Positions 34,780-52,412 of a stretch of 64,000 nucleotides of DNA are shown piece after piece. The position numbers and the translations under genes were made by a program. The stretch is from Ornithorhynchus anatinus (lineage: Eukaryota; Chordata; Mammalia; Monotremata; Ornithorhynchidae). The DNA lies in NCBI RefSeq assembly GCF_004115215.2, contig NC_041738.1, positions 15,470,669 through 15,534,668 of the forward strand, in the 5' to 3' direction. The stretch's first letter is position 1; each line of letters opens with the position of its first letter. The notes under the pieces are model-generated. The model was not told the origin of the DNA, searched no databases, and saw only the letters and a program-made list of their open reading frames with translations.

Positions 34780-36039
34780 CCCTGACACCCTGATCCCGGC
34801 AGAGGGGAGATTCCGAGAGCATCTCCGCCGGGAGGAGGTGCCCCCCACCCCCGCCCCATCACACCCCAAACTCGGACCATACCATTGACATGTTCCAGTC
34901 CCCACCCCGAGGTGGGGGAGCCCAGAGCCACCCTCGCTCATGCAGACGTAGAAAACGTGTCCCCTTCCCCCCCACCCTCATTTTGACATTAAAACCCCAA
35001 TTCCTTCCCGACCGGGGCTGGGGGCTGGTGAGTGGAGGCTCAGTTTCCTTTCCGTCTCTGGCACGGCCTTGATGCCCGCCTCGCTCCCCCGGCACGCCCC
35101 GGCCACCTGGAGGCCTGGGGGACGGTGATCCGACGTGACCCCAGCCAGGTGCTCCCGGCCAGACCGAAGCCGGCCCCTAAGGTTCAGGGTGTCGCCGGAG
35201 GAAACTGCCGGCAGGAATCGGGGCAAGCGTGGCCAGGCGTGGTGACGCTGAAGGCCTCTCCTGCGTCCGGCTGCCCGTCAGCCTAGGAGGCGGGGGGCAG
35301 ACCCCCTTCCCGGGAGCCAGCGCGCCTGGCCACGCTGACCCGAGGTCGGCAGGGGGCTCTGCCCTAACAGCCTCCCGCAACGGAGGGAGGAAGCGGGGAG
35401 GCAAGTCCAGTCAGTCGGGGCCGGCTCAGAGGAAGGAGCAAGTGCACAATCCGGGGGAGGAGGAGGAGGAGGAGGCTCAGTGGGCCTGGCTCTGGCCCGA
35501 GGCATGTAAGGTGCGAGGCGGTCTGGCCCCGGGCGGGTCTGCCCGACGCCGCCCAGTGTATTGCTCTGCCCGGGCAGTGGGGCCCAAAAGAAGGTGGGAG
35601 GGGCAGGAAGAGGGGTCTCCGCTAGGCCCGACCACCCGGCAGATACGCAGGGCAGGGGGAGGCACGGTGGCGGAGAACACACCGGCGCAGCCCCAGTAGG
35701 CACAGCACCGACGGCCACCGGCTCTGCCGACCGGAGGGGTGGAATGGGCCGGTGGAAGGTGAACGTGGTTCCGGCGTCCCGAGGCTCCTCGCGCCGGGGA
35801 GCCAGAGCTCCCGGTCACGCCGACGGCCTGAGGAGCGGAACTCCCGGCCACGCCGGCGGCCCGGTGGCCCTGCCAGGAGGTGGGACTCCCGGCCGGGCCG
35901 GGGCTCTGCTCAGAGGTGAGCAGAGCAGGATAGAACAGGGCAGGCCACACGCCCGCCCGGCCCCCAGGCGAGGGAGCGCAAGAGCGGGCACGCCGGCCTC
36001 CCCCTGGCCACCCAGCAGGCCCAGGGCCCTCAGCCCACG

Positions 36040-39000
36040 TCAGTGCCCCCGCGAGCCGGCCGGGTCCAGCTGGTTCAGCTCCGCCTGGTCCAGCAGCTCG
36101 AAGTCGTCTCCCTCGGCGTCGGTGTCCAGGTCGGAGCCGGGGGCGGGCAGGAAGTCCCCGGCCGTGCCCCGCCCTGCCAGGGGGCCCGGGGGCTGGGCGG
36201 CCCCGGCCAGGGCGAGCTGCAGAACGCTCTGCGAGACCAGGCTGGCCAGGTGGCCGGGCAGGGTGGTGCCGGCCGGCAGGGCCTGCAGCAGGAGCTCGGG
36301 CAAGGTGGCCTCGCCCAGCGGGTAGGGGCCCCGCGCGCCCTGGGGTCGCGGCGGCGGCGGAGGCAGTGGGGGGCGAGCGGCCGGGCTGGGGAGACCGAGG
36401 CTGGCGTCGTCCTCGTCGTCCAGCCCGGTGGCATCCGCCGTGACGGACGGGAATGCAGGCAGGTCGCGAGCGAACGATTCCTCGGGGTCGCTGTGACCAT
36501 CCAGGTCTCGGTGGGGGAGCGGAGATCGAAGAGGGGTGGGGGGGAAGAGGAGGAAACGGGGGGAGGAGAGGGGTGGAATGGCTATAGCCTGAGCCCAGTG
36601 ACGAACACTTCACCCACCTCACCCCTCTGTGCTGACGTCCAAACAAGTTGCTTTCCCTCGGATCCACTTTGGGACCGGGGAGGTGAGGAAGGAGGGAGAG
36701 GATGGGGGGACGGAAAGGGCCAAAGGGACGGTGGGCTCCTCCAGGCCTCACCAGCAGTGGGGTCAGGGCAAAAACACCTTAGAGACTACCAGAGGCCAAA
36801 GCCAAGCACCCGGCTCCCTCCTCGTACCCTCCCATCCCTTCTACACTGGGAAGCAGTGTGGTCTACACTGGGAAGCAGAAAGAGTCTAGGCCTGGGAGGC
36901 CGAAGACATGGGTTCTAATTCTGGCTCTGCCCCTTGTCTGCTGTGTGACCTCGGGCGGGTCTCTGTGTCTCAGTTTCCTCAACTCTAAAATGGAGATGCA
37001 ATAGCTGTTTTCTCTCCCTCTTAGACTGTGAGCTCTGTTTGGCCCAGGGATGCTCTCCAACCTAATAAATTTGTATCTACCCAGTGCTTAGAGCAGGGCT
37101 TGACACATAGAAAGGGCTTAACCAATGCCATCCTTCTTATTCTAGCTGAGGGAGGGGGCAGGAGATGGACTTGTGGGGGGGGCCTAACCCAGCCCAGGGG
37201 GTGTAGGGGGAAGGGGACCACGGGGCTGGGGGCTGTGCCACTGGATGGTCTGGGGAGCAGCAACCCCCCCCCCCCCGATATCAGCAGCTTGGAGCACCAA
37301 CTTCACGGGACCCCGGGGTGGCTCCGCCAAGGCTTCAGCCCTCTGCGGCTGAGTCACAGGCCTCGACCCGCTGCCCGTGAAGGAGAGGCGACCCACGGCT
37401 GGGTCACAGGCCGGCTCGGCCCGGGCCCCGACTCACCTTCGGAGCCCTCGGTCAGTGGAGTCTGGCCCCGTGACAGGTTGAACGTGCCATTTTCCGTGCA
37501 GGAGACCTCAGCGTCCGAGTGCTCCGAGTCCGTGATGGCCAGTTCCCTGGCCACGGTCGAGTCGTCCAGCTGCCCGAGAGACAAATTCCACATTGAGTTG
37601 GGCCCCGGGAGCGGCTCCCAGCCCGGGACTTGGGCCTGGGCAGTGGCACTAGGCTGGAGGGACCAGGTGCCATCTGCCCCCCCAGACAGCCACCGAATAC
37701 CCGTGATGCTCCTCTCGCCATCCCCGATTTGGTCCGGTGACCCGGCTGGGGCCACCCAATGCCCCACATTCTCCCCTCTCCATCCCTGACTCCCTCTGGT
37801 GATCCGGCAGGGACCACCCGATGCCTCACATTCTCCCCTCTACATCTCTGCCTCCCTCGGGTGGCCTGGCCAGGCCACCCAACACGCCCCACTCTCCCAT
37901 CTCCATCCCTGCCTCTTCCCCAGTGGGCCGGCACGGACAATCCCGCGCTCCCTCTCCTCCCCTCTCCACTCGGAGACCCAGCCCTGAGGCTCGCTCAACA
38001 CCTCATCGCAGAAGGAAAAGTCAGACCTGGAATCTGAGGGCTCCAGCAGGACAAATCCGCTCCCTCCCCTTCCTCCAGCAGCCCTCAGTCCCGTGCCAAG
38101 TACTCTGGGGCCGCTCAGGCTGTCGCCACCCAATTTCACCGATACCTGCGGGCAGAAGGCAGCGAGCTCTTCTTCGCTGTCGCTCGTGTCTCCCAGGGCG
38201 TGCTCAGGATGCAAGGCCGGCCGACGCACTGCCAGAGAGGAGACCTCGGTCACCCCCGCTGAGAACCCCGGGTCCCTTGCCTAACCGTGCATCTGTTCCA
38301 GTGCCCTCCTCTCCCTAACCCAGGGCAGGCAGGGAATGGCCAATCCCCCTGCCTTCAGTTCCGGGGGCCAGCGCTAGGCCAGGCCTCCTGATCCCAGGGG
38401 TTGGGGTGCCCTGCCCACCATCCCGCTAATTGAGGCAGTGCTGCTGAGGACTGATCATGTCAGAGGCCAAGGACAATGTGGCAAGAAGCATCTCCCAGGC
38501 CCCTAAGAAGGAGCCCGAGAAGACACCCCACAAGACAACATGGAAGAGATGGGCAGGGGCAAAGGCAGGGGAACGGGCAGGGGAACGGGCACGGACAGGA
38601 GCAAGGGCGGCCCTCCCCCTCCCCCAGGCCAGGAGTAGGGAACGCTGGGGTTGCCCAGAAACTGGGAGCCCTGACTTTCCTGCGGCTCCGAGGGGACCGC
38701 CCCCAGCAGGTGGGGGTCCGAAAGGGAGGCGCTGGGGGTGGCCCTGAAGCCCCGCCACGGGGAGCCGGCTGCAGGGTCGGGTTGGGGCCCAGCCCACCGG
38801 TCCCCGGACGCTCACACTGCCTCTCCCTCTGCTTGGACATGACGTAGCCTCGGACGCTGAAATCCAGCCTGTGCAGAGCGGGCTCCAGCCACGAGTAGAG
38901 CCGTGGTCCCAGGCGGTGGTACATGGCCAGCGGCCACAGCAGGGCGCTGACAACTGGGACGAGGCAGAGGGCGAGAACGGGAAGACTGGGGTCAGCGGGG

Positions 39001-42000
39001 GAGGTGGGAGGTGGGGCCCAGCTCCCAGTTCCAGCTCTGCCACACGGGCCTGCTGTGACGCCTCGGGCAATCCAATGGACTACCTTGACCTTCACTTTTC
39101 TCACTTGTAAAATGGGCTCAGATACTACTCGCTCCCGCTTACATCACGAGTCTCCTGTGGGACGGGGACTGCGCTCGAGTCGCTCACCCCAGTGCTTGGC
39201 ACATTCAGCGCTTACTAAATACCGGACCGGTTACCACTAATACCACTAGGACCTCAGTCATGGGTCCTGAGGGGAAAACCGAACTCTGAGCTCCCGAGTG
39301 CCGGGGTGCTGGGCTTCTAGAAGCCCCTTTCCCTGGTTCTGCCATCATGCTGGCAGGTAGCCCGGGAGATGGATGCCCCATAAGCTCAGCCCCCCAGTTT
39401 GAGCCAGAGGGAGCCCTACTAGGCAAGGTTGGCTCTTCCACCAAAGCCCAGATGCTTTGGGACTGCTGGGGCATACGGAGTCTCAGCAGCTGGGGGGCCA
39501 TTACCCTGCATCCTCCTAGCCCTGGAGAAAAGCCCCAGGCCCCACTCCCCAGCCTGACCAGAACAGGTCACGACCACCCCGGGACAGGGCGGGACCTGAG
39601 ATCCTCTGCACAAGTAGCGTGGACTAGTGGAAAGAGCACAGGTCTGGGAATCAGAAGACCTGGATTCCTATCCTAGTTCTGCCAAATGCTTCCTCCGTGT
39701 TACCTTGAGCAAGCCACTTAACTTTTCCGTGCCTCACTTCTCCTGTTCTTCCTCTTTCTTAGACCGTAAGCCCTATGCGGGACAGGGACTGTGCCTAACC
39801 TAACTTACTTATATCTATACAGCGCTTAGAACAGTGTTTGACACATAGTAATCACTTAACAGATACCATTAAAAAAAACCCCCAATGACCGTGGCCATCC
39901 ACTGAGGGTGGGACGCCAAGGGGCTCGCCAAAGGAAGAGAGGGGGCCCGGGCTCTGCCGCTTCCCTGCAGCACCTGAAACTACGGCCGCGAAGCGCCGGT
40001 ACTCACGGAGGAGATACGCGAGCAGGAGGCCGGGGATGTAGCGGCCCAGGGTGGCCAGGAACGTCAGGATCCCACAGCTCAGCAGGCAGAACTGAGGGGA
40101 GCAGGAAGGCGGGTTAGCGGGGCCGGGCCGCACCCAGGCCTGCACCTCGGGAACCGTCTCCGGAGGGACCGGAGCGGGCAGAGCAGGTGGGGTCTGGACT
40201 CCCAATCAACCCACCTCCCGCAGCCCGGCGGACGGTCTCCATCTGGGACTCCGGAGCCCGGACCACCCGGAGACTGAGGCCCTCGACCGTCCGGCCGTGC
40301 CCGCCTTACCTTGCCCGGGTTCTGCCTCTTGAAGAGCAGGAGGCTCCTTAGGAAGGCGGTGCCGCTGACCCAGGCTTCGGCCACGTGGCGGCACAGCTCG
40401 GGCAGGCTGAGCAGCCGAGGGTGCACGAAACCCCAGCTGAGGGGGGAGGGTTCGGGGGGAGGGAGGGGAGCATGAAAGGGAGGCTGCGGGGGTGGGGGAG
40501 TGGGGCCACCGGAAGCCCCCGAGGCAGGGGCACAGCCCGCACGGCCTCGGCCGGGCCCGCTCCCAACCTCCAACGGGCCCGGGCAGGCAGGGCCCCGCGG
40601 GGGAACGGATTCCCTTCCCCCCACATCCCCCCCGCAACCCTCGCTGGGGCCGGGCTGATCCCGCCGGCCCCACCCCATGATTCGGCTGCCCGGGCTGCCT
40701 GTGCCAACCTGCCGCTCCCCTGGGAGGCTCTCGTGGAGCTGCGGGCCACAAGGCCCCACAGAAAAGGGGAGTCGCCCTCAAACAGGCCACCCTAAGCCCA
40801 GCCCGGCCTGGGGCCAGAATACGGGCAGAACGAAGAGGGGGCTGGGGGCGGGACCTCCGGGCATCCCTTTGGCCCGGCCCAGGACAAAGGGTTCGGAGAG
40901 TGGCGGCCCCGCAGCGGCAGGAGCGGGGAGCGGAAGGATTCCCGTCCTTGGGCTTCCCTCCGACCCGTGGTTTCCCCTCCCCCTCCCGGACCCCCCCAAG
41001 GGAGTCGCTCAGCCCAAACTCCACCAGGAACCACGCCACAGGGAAGGAGAGAAGCCACAGAAGATTCAACTGGCACTGCCTACCTCTCACTGTCTGATAT
41101 GCTGGGCCGGCCCACTGAAAGCGTCAAACAAACAGCGGCATTAGCGGGAAGAGAAGCCCTGCCCTGTCCAGCCCAGCCCTGCCCTGCCCTGCCCGACCCA
41201 CACGTTTCGGGGAAGAGCCTGGAGGTGCCGGCTGGGGACCCCTCCCCACCCCAGAAAAGGAACTTGGCTGCCACAGCCTGCTCTGCCAACTGGAGGAACG
41301 GGGCAGGGAGCCCCACGATGGGCAGAGGGAGCCAGCCCTCCCAGGCGGCGGGCGCGGGGTCCCCAGGTGAAGGGACGGGGGCCGGAGAGATCTGCGGGCC
41401 CTAGGGGGACGTCCCAGGGAACGTGACCCACAGAGCGGCTCGCGCCGCCGGCCCCGGCCTTGGCCCCCGAGTCACCTTTCATCTGGGGCCAGATTTTGGT
41501 CTTCCACTGGTCGAGGCAGACGGCGAGCATCAGGCTGAAAGCGAGCAGGAACAGCAGGCGCAGCGACGTCAGCGCCAAGAACCTGGAGCGGGTCACCAGT
41601 CTCACGGGGCGTCCGGCTCCCCCCCTCCCGCCCGGGCCGAGCCCCCGGGGAGCGCCCCCCGGCCGGGGGACCACCAGAAAACCAGGGGGGCCGGGACCTC
41701 TTGCCCGGAGCGTTTCCAAGAGTCGGGGCAGGGGTTGGGAGCGGGGAGCTCTGGGCCTCGGCGACAGACCAGCCCCCTCCCTCCCTCCACCCCCCACCCG
41801 GGCCTGCCCCATGGGAGAGAGGCTGCTGGGGCGGCTACTTACTGTCCATCCTGCTAACCCTTCCCTCCGTCCCTCCCTCTCTCTGACTTCCTACTGCAGC
41901 TCAACCCACACACTTCAATCCTCTAATGCCAACCTAGTCACCGTATCTCCCTCTCCTCTATCTGCTCCCTCCCCAAAATCCTTGCCTTCATCCTTCCTCC

Positions 42001-45000
42001 AGTCTGGAACTCCCCCCCCCCCCTTCAGGTCACCGCTTTCTCCGCCTTTAAATCCCTAATACAGTCACGCCTCCTCCAAGAAGCCTTCCCCAACCATGCC
42101 GATTTCCCCTTCTGAACCGCCTGTGCGCTTCGACCTATACCTTTTAAGTGGGGGAAGCAGTGAGTTCTGGTGGAAAGAGCCCGGACCCGAGAGTCAGAGG
42201 GCCTGAATTCGAATCCCAGCTCTGCCGCTTATCTGCTGTGTGACCTGGGCAAGTCCCTTAACTTCTCTGGGCCTCAGTTCCCTCATCTGCAAAATGGGGA
42301 TTCATTACCTGTGCTCCATCCTAGTTAGTCTGTGAGTCCCCGGAGGGACCTGACTATCGTCTATCTACCCCAGAGTTTAGTACAGTGCTTGGCATATAGT
42401 GAGTGCTTAATAGATATGACAATTATTACAACTTATGCATTTGATAATCATCTCGCCCTCAGCTCCACAGCATGCGAATGCATCTCGGTAATTTATTTCA
42501 ATGTCTGTCTCCCCCTGTAGACTATAAGCTCCTTGTGAACAGGAAATACGTTGTTATTGTACTCTCCCAGATGCTTGGCATAGTGCTCTGCACACAGTAT
42601 GCACTCAGTAAGTACCACTGGTTGAACGATGGCAGGCTCTCTCCCTCCTGCCTTCAAACACATTCAAGTCTCCCCTAAGCTGCTTCTGAGGCTCCCAGCT
42701 ATCACCCCAACTGTCCGCTCCCACTCCTGCCCCGACTCCTGAAACGGATTTTATCCCCCTCGCCGCCTCCGCTCCCTTTTTCCGGACCCGCAACAATCTG
42801 GCTTCCCTCCCACTGACACCAACGAGAGTGTGGTCACACTTGCCGAAGTTAGCGAGGCCAAAGCGGCCTGGTGGAAAGAGCACGGGCCTAGGAGTCACGG
42901 GACCTGGGTTCTAACCCCAGCTCCACCACTCGTCTGCTTTTTGGCTGAAAGCAAGTCATTCAGCTTCACTGGACCTCAGGTTCCTCATCTGCCCAACAGA
43001 GATTCAGGCCTGTTCTCCCTGCGTCACAGACCGTGAAACTGATGAAGGTCAGGGACCACGTCTGACCTGATGATTTTGTACCTACTCTGGTGTTTAGAGC
43101 AGTGTTTGGAGTTGCCCCAGCAGATCGTTTCTGCCCGGGAAGCACCCCGCCCGCTATTGAGGGGGGTGGATTGTGCTGGTTGTGCTGCCGGGCAGAGTCC
43201 AGGATCTCAGCCAGGAGGGGGAGGGCAGAAGGTGGCTTACTTTCTGCGGGGCCCGGGATGTGGGCGAGTGGCATCCACGGCTGAAGGTGGGGCGGGCGCT
43301 CTGGCACCCCCCCGGCCCCTCTCCTCAGAGATCGGGGCCCCAGTTCCAGCCCTTCACCCACCCCTCTCCTGCCCCTTGCATCCTGGAGGGGAGCAGCCCA
43401 ACCCTCCCCGAGCGACCCCTTCCGCTCCCGCCCCCCAGCACTCAGCCCTGCGGCGGCACCGGCGGGGACCTGGGCTCCGCCGCCCTGCCGCCCGGCAGTC
43501 TGGAGCCCGGTGAGGGTCCAACCTCGGAACTCCCCGCAAGGGTTTCGAACTCGAGACCCTGACGGCGCGGGAGCAGCAAACCTAGGAGAGCAGGTCCCAA
43601 CATGCCCCAAAGGTGACAATCACAGGTCGCCCAAGGGATCAGACTGACAGCCTGGCAACTAATTGAAGGCCGGGGGGGATCTGTGCCGATGTGACCAAGA
43701 GATGGATTATGTAGAGGGACAAAAGCTATAAAAGGCCAGATCTGCAGGCGATACAGACCCAGTACCTGGATCCGCAGATGTGCGCCGGACCTTCCGGGGA
43801 GGGAGTGGGAATAGAGGTGCCTGGGCAGGAAGGAGTTACCCTTGGGGTGTTTTCTACACTATACTCCTCCGGGGAGCGGTAGTCTTTGACGTAAATGCTT
43901 ACCAACTACTCTCACCATGATCGGCACCATCAAGGACTTCCTCATAGCCAAATCTAATGTTCTCTAATTGTCCTCGAGCCCTCACCTGTCTAGATACCTA
44001 AAACTAAAATCATCGTCCCTTCCAAATTCTCTCCTCCACTTAACTTTCCCCTCAGAGTAGACACCACCACCATTCTCCCGGTCTCAGAAGTCTGTAACTT
44101 GCGTATCATCCCGGACCTTCCTTCAACTCTCACAGTCAGCCCACCGCTAAATCACGTTGGCTTTCCATCCGCCAAAGTTCCCGCTCTCACCCTAAGCAGC
44201 CGAGGCCACTGATATCGGTCGGCCTCCTGGGCTGGTCTTCCTGCCTCTCCCTTCTCCAGTCCATACGTCACTCTGCTTCCTGGGTTATCTTTCTAAAACA
44301 TCGCTCGGCACATTTTCCCACTCCTCAGAAGCCCTCGATGGTTTTAGCCATTCCTCCTGACCTAAAGACAGAAACCCCAAGCCACTGGGTCAGCCGCCTC
44401 CCTCTTATTTATCCACCATCTTTTCCACTACACCCCAGCTCGCACTCTTAATTCCTCTTGTACAAACTTAATAATAATGTTGGTATTTGTTAAGCGCTTA
44501 CTATGTGCCGAGCACTGTTCTAAGCGCTGGGGTAGACACAGGGGAATCAGGTTGTCCCACGTGGGGCTCACAGTCTTAATCCCCATTTTACAGATGAGGT
44601 CACCGAGGCACAGAGAAGTTAAGTGACTTGCCCAAAGTCACACAGCTGACAAGTGGCCTAACCGGGATTCGAACCCATGACCTCTGACTCCAAAGCCCGT
44701 GCTCTTTCCACTGAGCCACGCTCACTGGGCCTCGCTCTCCAGCTCCCTGCTCACGGCCTTCCTCCCGCCTGGAATTTCCTCCCCCTTCAAATCCGTCAGA
44801 CTACAGTTCTTCCCATCTTCAAGGCCCTTCTGCACATATCTCGGCACGTAGTCTATTTTCATACGTGTCTCCCCCTTTAGACCGGAAGCTCCTTGTAGGC
44901 TGGGAACACGTCTACGTATCTGTTCTACTGTACTCTCCCAAGAGGTTAGTACAGTGGTTTGAACACAGTAAGCAACTGACTGACTGATTATTGCTCAGGT

Positions 45001-46815
45001 CTCTTTTCTAAGATGTCATTCTGCAAACAGCTCCCACTCGAAAGCCTCCTGTGGTTGTCCATCCCTCACACTTCAAGCCGAAACTACTGCCCGCTGACTT
45101 CAAGGGACTCCATCAACTTTAAGGTACTCCCTCTTACTTATCCACTCCCTTCTCCCACTACATCCCAGCTTGCACTCTTGGCTCCTCTCAAGGCAACCTA
45201 TCACTCTCATTTTTCCCACGCCTGGAATTCCCTCCCCCTTCACATCAGAGAGACACTCCATCTCTCCCCATCTTTAAAGCCCTTCGGAGATCACCCCTCT
45301 TTTAAAAGGTCTTCCCTCATTACTCTCTCCTCGTCTATTCCCCAACTGCCAGCCCTGTTCTTCTGCACGATCAAAGCCCTTAAACCATCACAAGCACTTG
45401 TGTTTATATCGTATACACGGTCACCGTGAGCAGGAAACGTGTCTACGAACTCTGTTGTTTTCCACTCGCCTAGTACTCAGTACGGTGCTGTGCACACAGT
45501 AAGGGTTCAGTAAATACCACTGACGATAAGCACTCAGGAAATAGCACTGTTGGACTACTCTTTTACCCTCCCTACCTGTGACTTATTAAAGGGCCTTCCA
45601 CCCCACTTATAGTGCAATTAATGGGGAAAGGTTCAAGTTGGCACCCCTATTGGAGAACAAAACGGGAGATCTCCCATCTGGAGGCAGGACCTACAGATGC
45701 AACATAAGCCTTGGATGGAGCACGGACCCGGGAGTCGGAAAGTCACGGGCTCTAATCTCGGCTTTGCCCTAGTCTGCTGTGTAACCTTGGGCAGGGCACT
45801 TCCCTTCTCTGGTCCTCAGTTCCTTCACCTGCAAAATGGGGGTGAGCCCCACGTGGGACAAGGACGGTATCCAACTCGATTTGCTTGCATCCACCCCAGC
45901 GCTTAGTACAGTGCCTGGCACAAAGTAAGTGCTTTACTAATACCCCACTTATCACTATTATTATTATGAGAAACTTGATAATATCACTCAGAGCTGTCCC
46001 TGGGGCCGAGGGGGTCCCATCCTCACTCCCATGACCAGTGTAAGCTCCCCGGGGGGAAGGCAGCTTGTCACCTCTCCACTCGATCCTATTTGCTGAGCGC
46101 TTTCTGGGTGCAGCGCATGGCACTGAGCGCTTGGGAAAGTACCATACAATAATGAGCAGAGACAGCTAAGCCCATTAAACCCTCCCAGACGCTTCCACTG
46201 CTGCTTGAGAAGCAGCAGGCTCAGTGGCAAGAGCCCGGGCGTTGGAGGTCATGGGTTCGAATCTCCGCTCTGCCACTTGTCAGCTGTGTGACCTTGGGCG
46301 AGTCACTTGACTTCTCCGTGCCTCAGTTCCCTCCTCTGTCAGACAGGGATGAATACTAATAATAACGCTGGTATTTGTTCAGCGCTTACTCTGTGCAGAG
46401 CACTGTGAGCCCCACGGGGGCCAACCTAATCACCCGGTATCCCCTCCCGGCGCTTGGAACAGTGCTTCGCACAGAGTGAGCGCTGAACAAACGGCATCAT
46501 GATGACTCCGGAGCGCCGGGCCCCCGGTAGAGGTTGAGGAGCGGCTAAGGCTGGGGCGCGGGGTCCGGGTGGGGTCGGGGTCTCTCACCAGAAGGCGGCG
46601 TTGAGGCCCAGACACCAAAGGGCGCTGGTTCCCGGACGCTCCCACACCAGCGCCGCCTGCACCCGGCTCAACAGCGGCTCGTAGGGTCCCAGCAGCGTCA
46701 GCAGGGCCCGCTGCGCCGCCTCCACCTGCCGCCGCCTCTCCCCTCGCCCCGGCGACGCACGGCCAGCCCGCCCAACCCGTCCGGCCGCCGGCGCGGCTTC
46801 CTCGGCCTCGGCCAT
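36040..46815 (-). CDS. RETREG3: Reticulophagy regulator 3 (FAM134C)
   Basis: Nine exons in transcript order: 46815-46589, 41582-41476, 41114-41084, 40436-40310, 40091-40007, 38953-38816, 38228-38146, 37569-37437, 36506-36040. They total 1398 nt and give 465 aa (human 466). It is an ER-membrane ER-phagy receptor of the FAM134 family. Its reticulon-homology hairpins lie in exons 1-2 (LWCLGLNAAFW...LLFLLAFSLMLAVC) and 5-6 (FCLLSCGILTFLATLGRYIP...LLWPLAMYH). The LC3-interacting motif is DDFELLDQ near the C-terminus. Other matches: VEAAQRAL, DSEEELAAFCPQLDDSTVAR, EHSDAEVSCTENGTFNLSRG. The start codon lies in GAAGATGGCCGAG, a TISU/YY1-like context. Intron 1 (5 kb) is full of LINE2 and MON1. The promoter is shared with TUBG1. 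Confidence 0.96.
36850..37140 (+). repeat. MON1-related SINE, older variant, in RETREG3 intron 8
   Basis: 'gaagcagtgtggtctacact' through 'gaaagggcttaaccaatgcc'. Confidence 0.75.
37690..37965. repeat. About 64-bp minisatellite in RETREG3 intron 7
   Basis: Four degenerate units containing 'acattctcccctctccatcc' or variants and 'ggggccacccaatgcc' or variants. Confidence 0.8.
38230..38815. other. RETREG3 intron 6, unique
   Basis: Mostly unique GC-rich intron with a short tandem patch 'aggggaacgggc' near 38565-38600. No second gene recognised. Confidence 0.5.
39055..39245 (+). repeat. Diverged MON1-like SINE
   Basis: 'ttctcacttgtaaaatgggc' through 'tcagcgcttactaaatacc'; older and shorter than typical copies. 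Confidence 0.6.
39613..39885 (+). repeat. MON1-related SINE, older variant, in RETREG3 intron 5
   Basis: 'agtagcgtggactagtggaa' through 'taatcacttaacagatacca' with an A-rich end. Confidence 0.8.
40440..41080. other. RETREG3 intron 3, unique
   Basis: GC-rich unique intron sequence. No repeat or additional gene recognised. Confidence 0.5.
41870..42645 (+). repeat. LINE2 (sense) interrupted by MON1, in RETREG3 intron 1
   Basis: LINE2 body about 41870-42150, MON1 about 42155-42432, then LINE2 3' end 42433-42640 ('cttggcatagtgctctgcac'). Confidence 0.8.
42850..43112 (+). repeat. MON1-related SINE, older variant
   Basis: 'aaagcggcctggtggaaaga' through 'ctctggtgtttagagcagtg', lacking a clear tail. 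Confidence 0.7.
43113..43930. other. Unclassified segment of RETREG3 intron 1 with a strong TATA-like box
   Basis: Mostly unique. At about 43731-43738 'ctataaaaggcc' is a textbook TATA box in a locally AT-richer stretch (43570-43930). No matching coding sequence recognised downstream on the plus strand. It may be an alternative promoter or the remains of an unknown element; I cannot assign it. Confidence 0.35.
43931..44995 (+). repeat. LINE2 (sense) interrupted by MON1 (minus)
   Basis: LINE2 body 43931-44468, inverted MON1 about 44469-44730, LINE2 continuing with 3' end to about 44990 ('tactgtactctcccaagagg'). Confidence 0.85.
44996..45535 (+). repeat. Second LINE2 3' portion (sense)
   Basis: Parallel to the previous copy: 'tttaaagcccttcggagatc', 'acgtgtctacgaactctgtt', ending 'gggttcagtaaataccactg'. 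Confidence 0.8.
45690..45970 (+). repeat. MON1-related SINE
   Basis: 'ttggatggagcacggacccg' through 'agtgctttactaatacccca', with ATT repeats. Confidence 0.75.
46075..46505. repeat. LINE2 tail (minus) followed by MON1 pieces
   Basis: Inverted LINE2 3' end about 46075-46150. Plus-strand MON1 about 46205-46355, a minus-strand tail piece about 46356-46405, then a plus-strand tail to about 46500, ending just before RETREG3 exon 1. Confidence 0.75.
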
Positions 46816-47405
46816 CTTCGCCTCCCCCCGCCCCCGCCGGCCACAACATCCGGGGCCCGGCGATAACCACCACCGCGCAGGCGCCGCCTTCGCTCCCTCT
46901 CTCTTCCCGCTCCCCCCCCCCCGTTTCGCTCCACCGCGCGTGCGCCGGGCCCTAGAGCCAATCGGATCCGGGGCTCCGCCTTCGAGCGGGAAGGTGGAAG
47001 CGGGGATGGCGACGCGCATGCGCCGTGAGCCGCTGCATAGCCCGAGCCTCCTTCTCTGGGCCGGAAGCGGGGGGCTCGCGCTCTCACTTCTCCCGCCCAT
47101 CTGCCCGGCTCCAAGATGGCCGTTAGCCGCTTCAAAGCCCGAGCCCCGTTATCCGGGCCAGGAGCCGTGGGCTCGCGTTCTCACTCCCCCTCGCCCATCT
47201 GCCCGGCTCCAAGATGGCCGCTAGCCGCTTCAAAGCCCGAGCCTCCTTATCTGGGCCAGGAGCTGCGGGTTCGCGCTCTCACTCCCCCCGCCCATCTGCC
47301 CGGCTCCAAGATGGCCGCGGCGCGCGTCCCGGCCGCGCATGCGCCGGGCGGAGAGCGGCCCGGACGCGGGAGAGGAGCGGGAGAGGAGCGGCGGCGGCGG
47401 CGGCG
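46816..47405. promoter_or_regulatory. Divergent CpG promoter of RETREG3 and TUBG1
   Basis: 590 bp separate the two start codons. It holds NRF1-like GCGCATGCGCC sites (about 47014 and 47336), ETS-like GGCCGGAAGC (about 47058) and three CAAGATGGCCG YY1-type sites (47112, 47210 and 47307). No TATA. The head-to-head arrangement implies a bidirectional housekeeping promoter. Confidence 0.75.
47040..47330 (+). repeat. 97-98-bp tandem array carrying YY1/TISU-like sites
   Basis: About three units ('gctccaagatggccgctagc', then 'cgcttcaaagcccgagcc', then 'tgggccaggagc'). The ATGs inside the YY1 motif fall at 47116, 47214 and 47311. The ATG at 47214 is in frame with the TUBG1 start, with no stop between. 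Confidence 0.85.
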
Positions 47406-52375
<4,970 letters not shown>

Positions 52376-52406
52376 CCCTCCACCCCAACCCCTCCTATTT
52401 ATCTCA

Positions 52407-52412
52407 AATAAA
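52407..52412 (+). terminator. AATAAA, TUBG1 poly(A) signal
   Basis: 32 bases after the TUBG1 stop, in 'tctcaaataaagctctgg'. Confidence 0.85.

Noticed and set aside
43560-43930. Solo LTR of an endogenous retrovirus around the TATA box
   Set aside because: I could not see paired ends, a target-site duplication or any internal retroviral sequence, so it was left unclassified.
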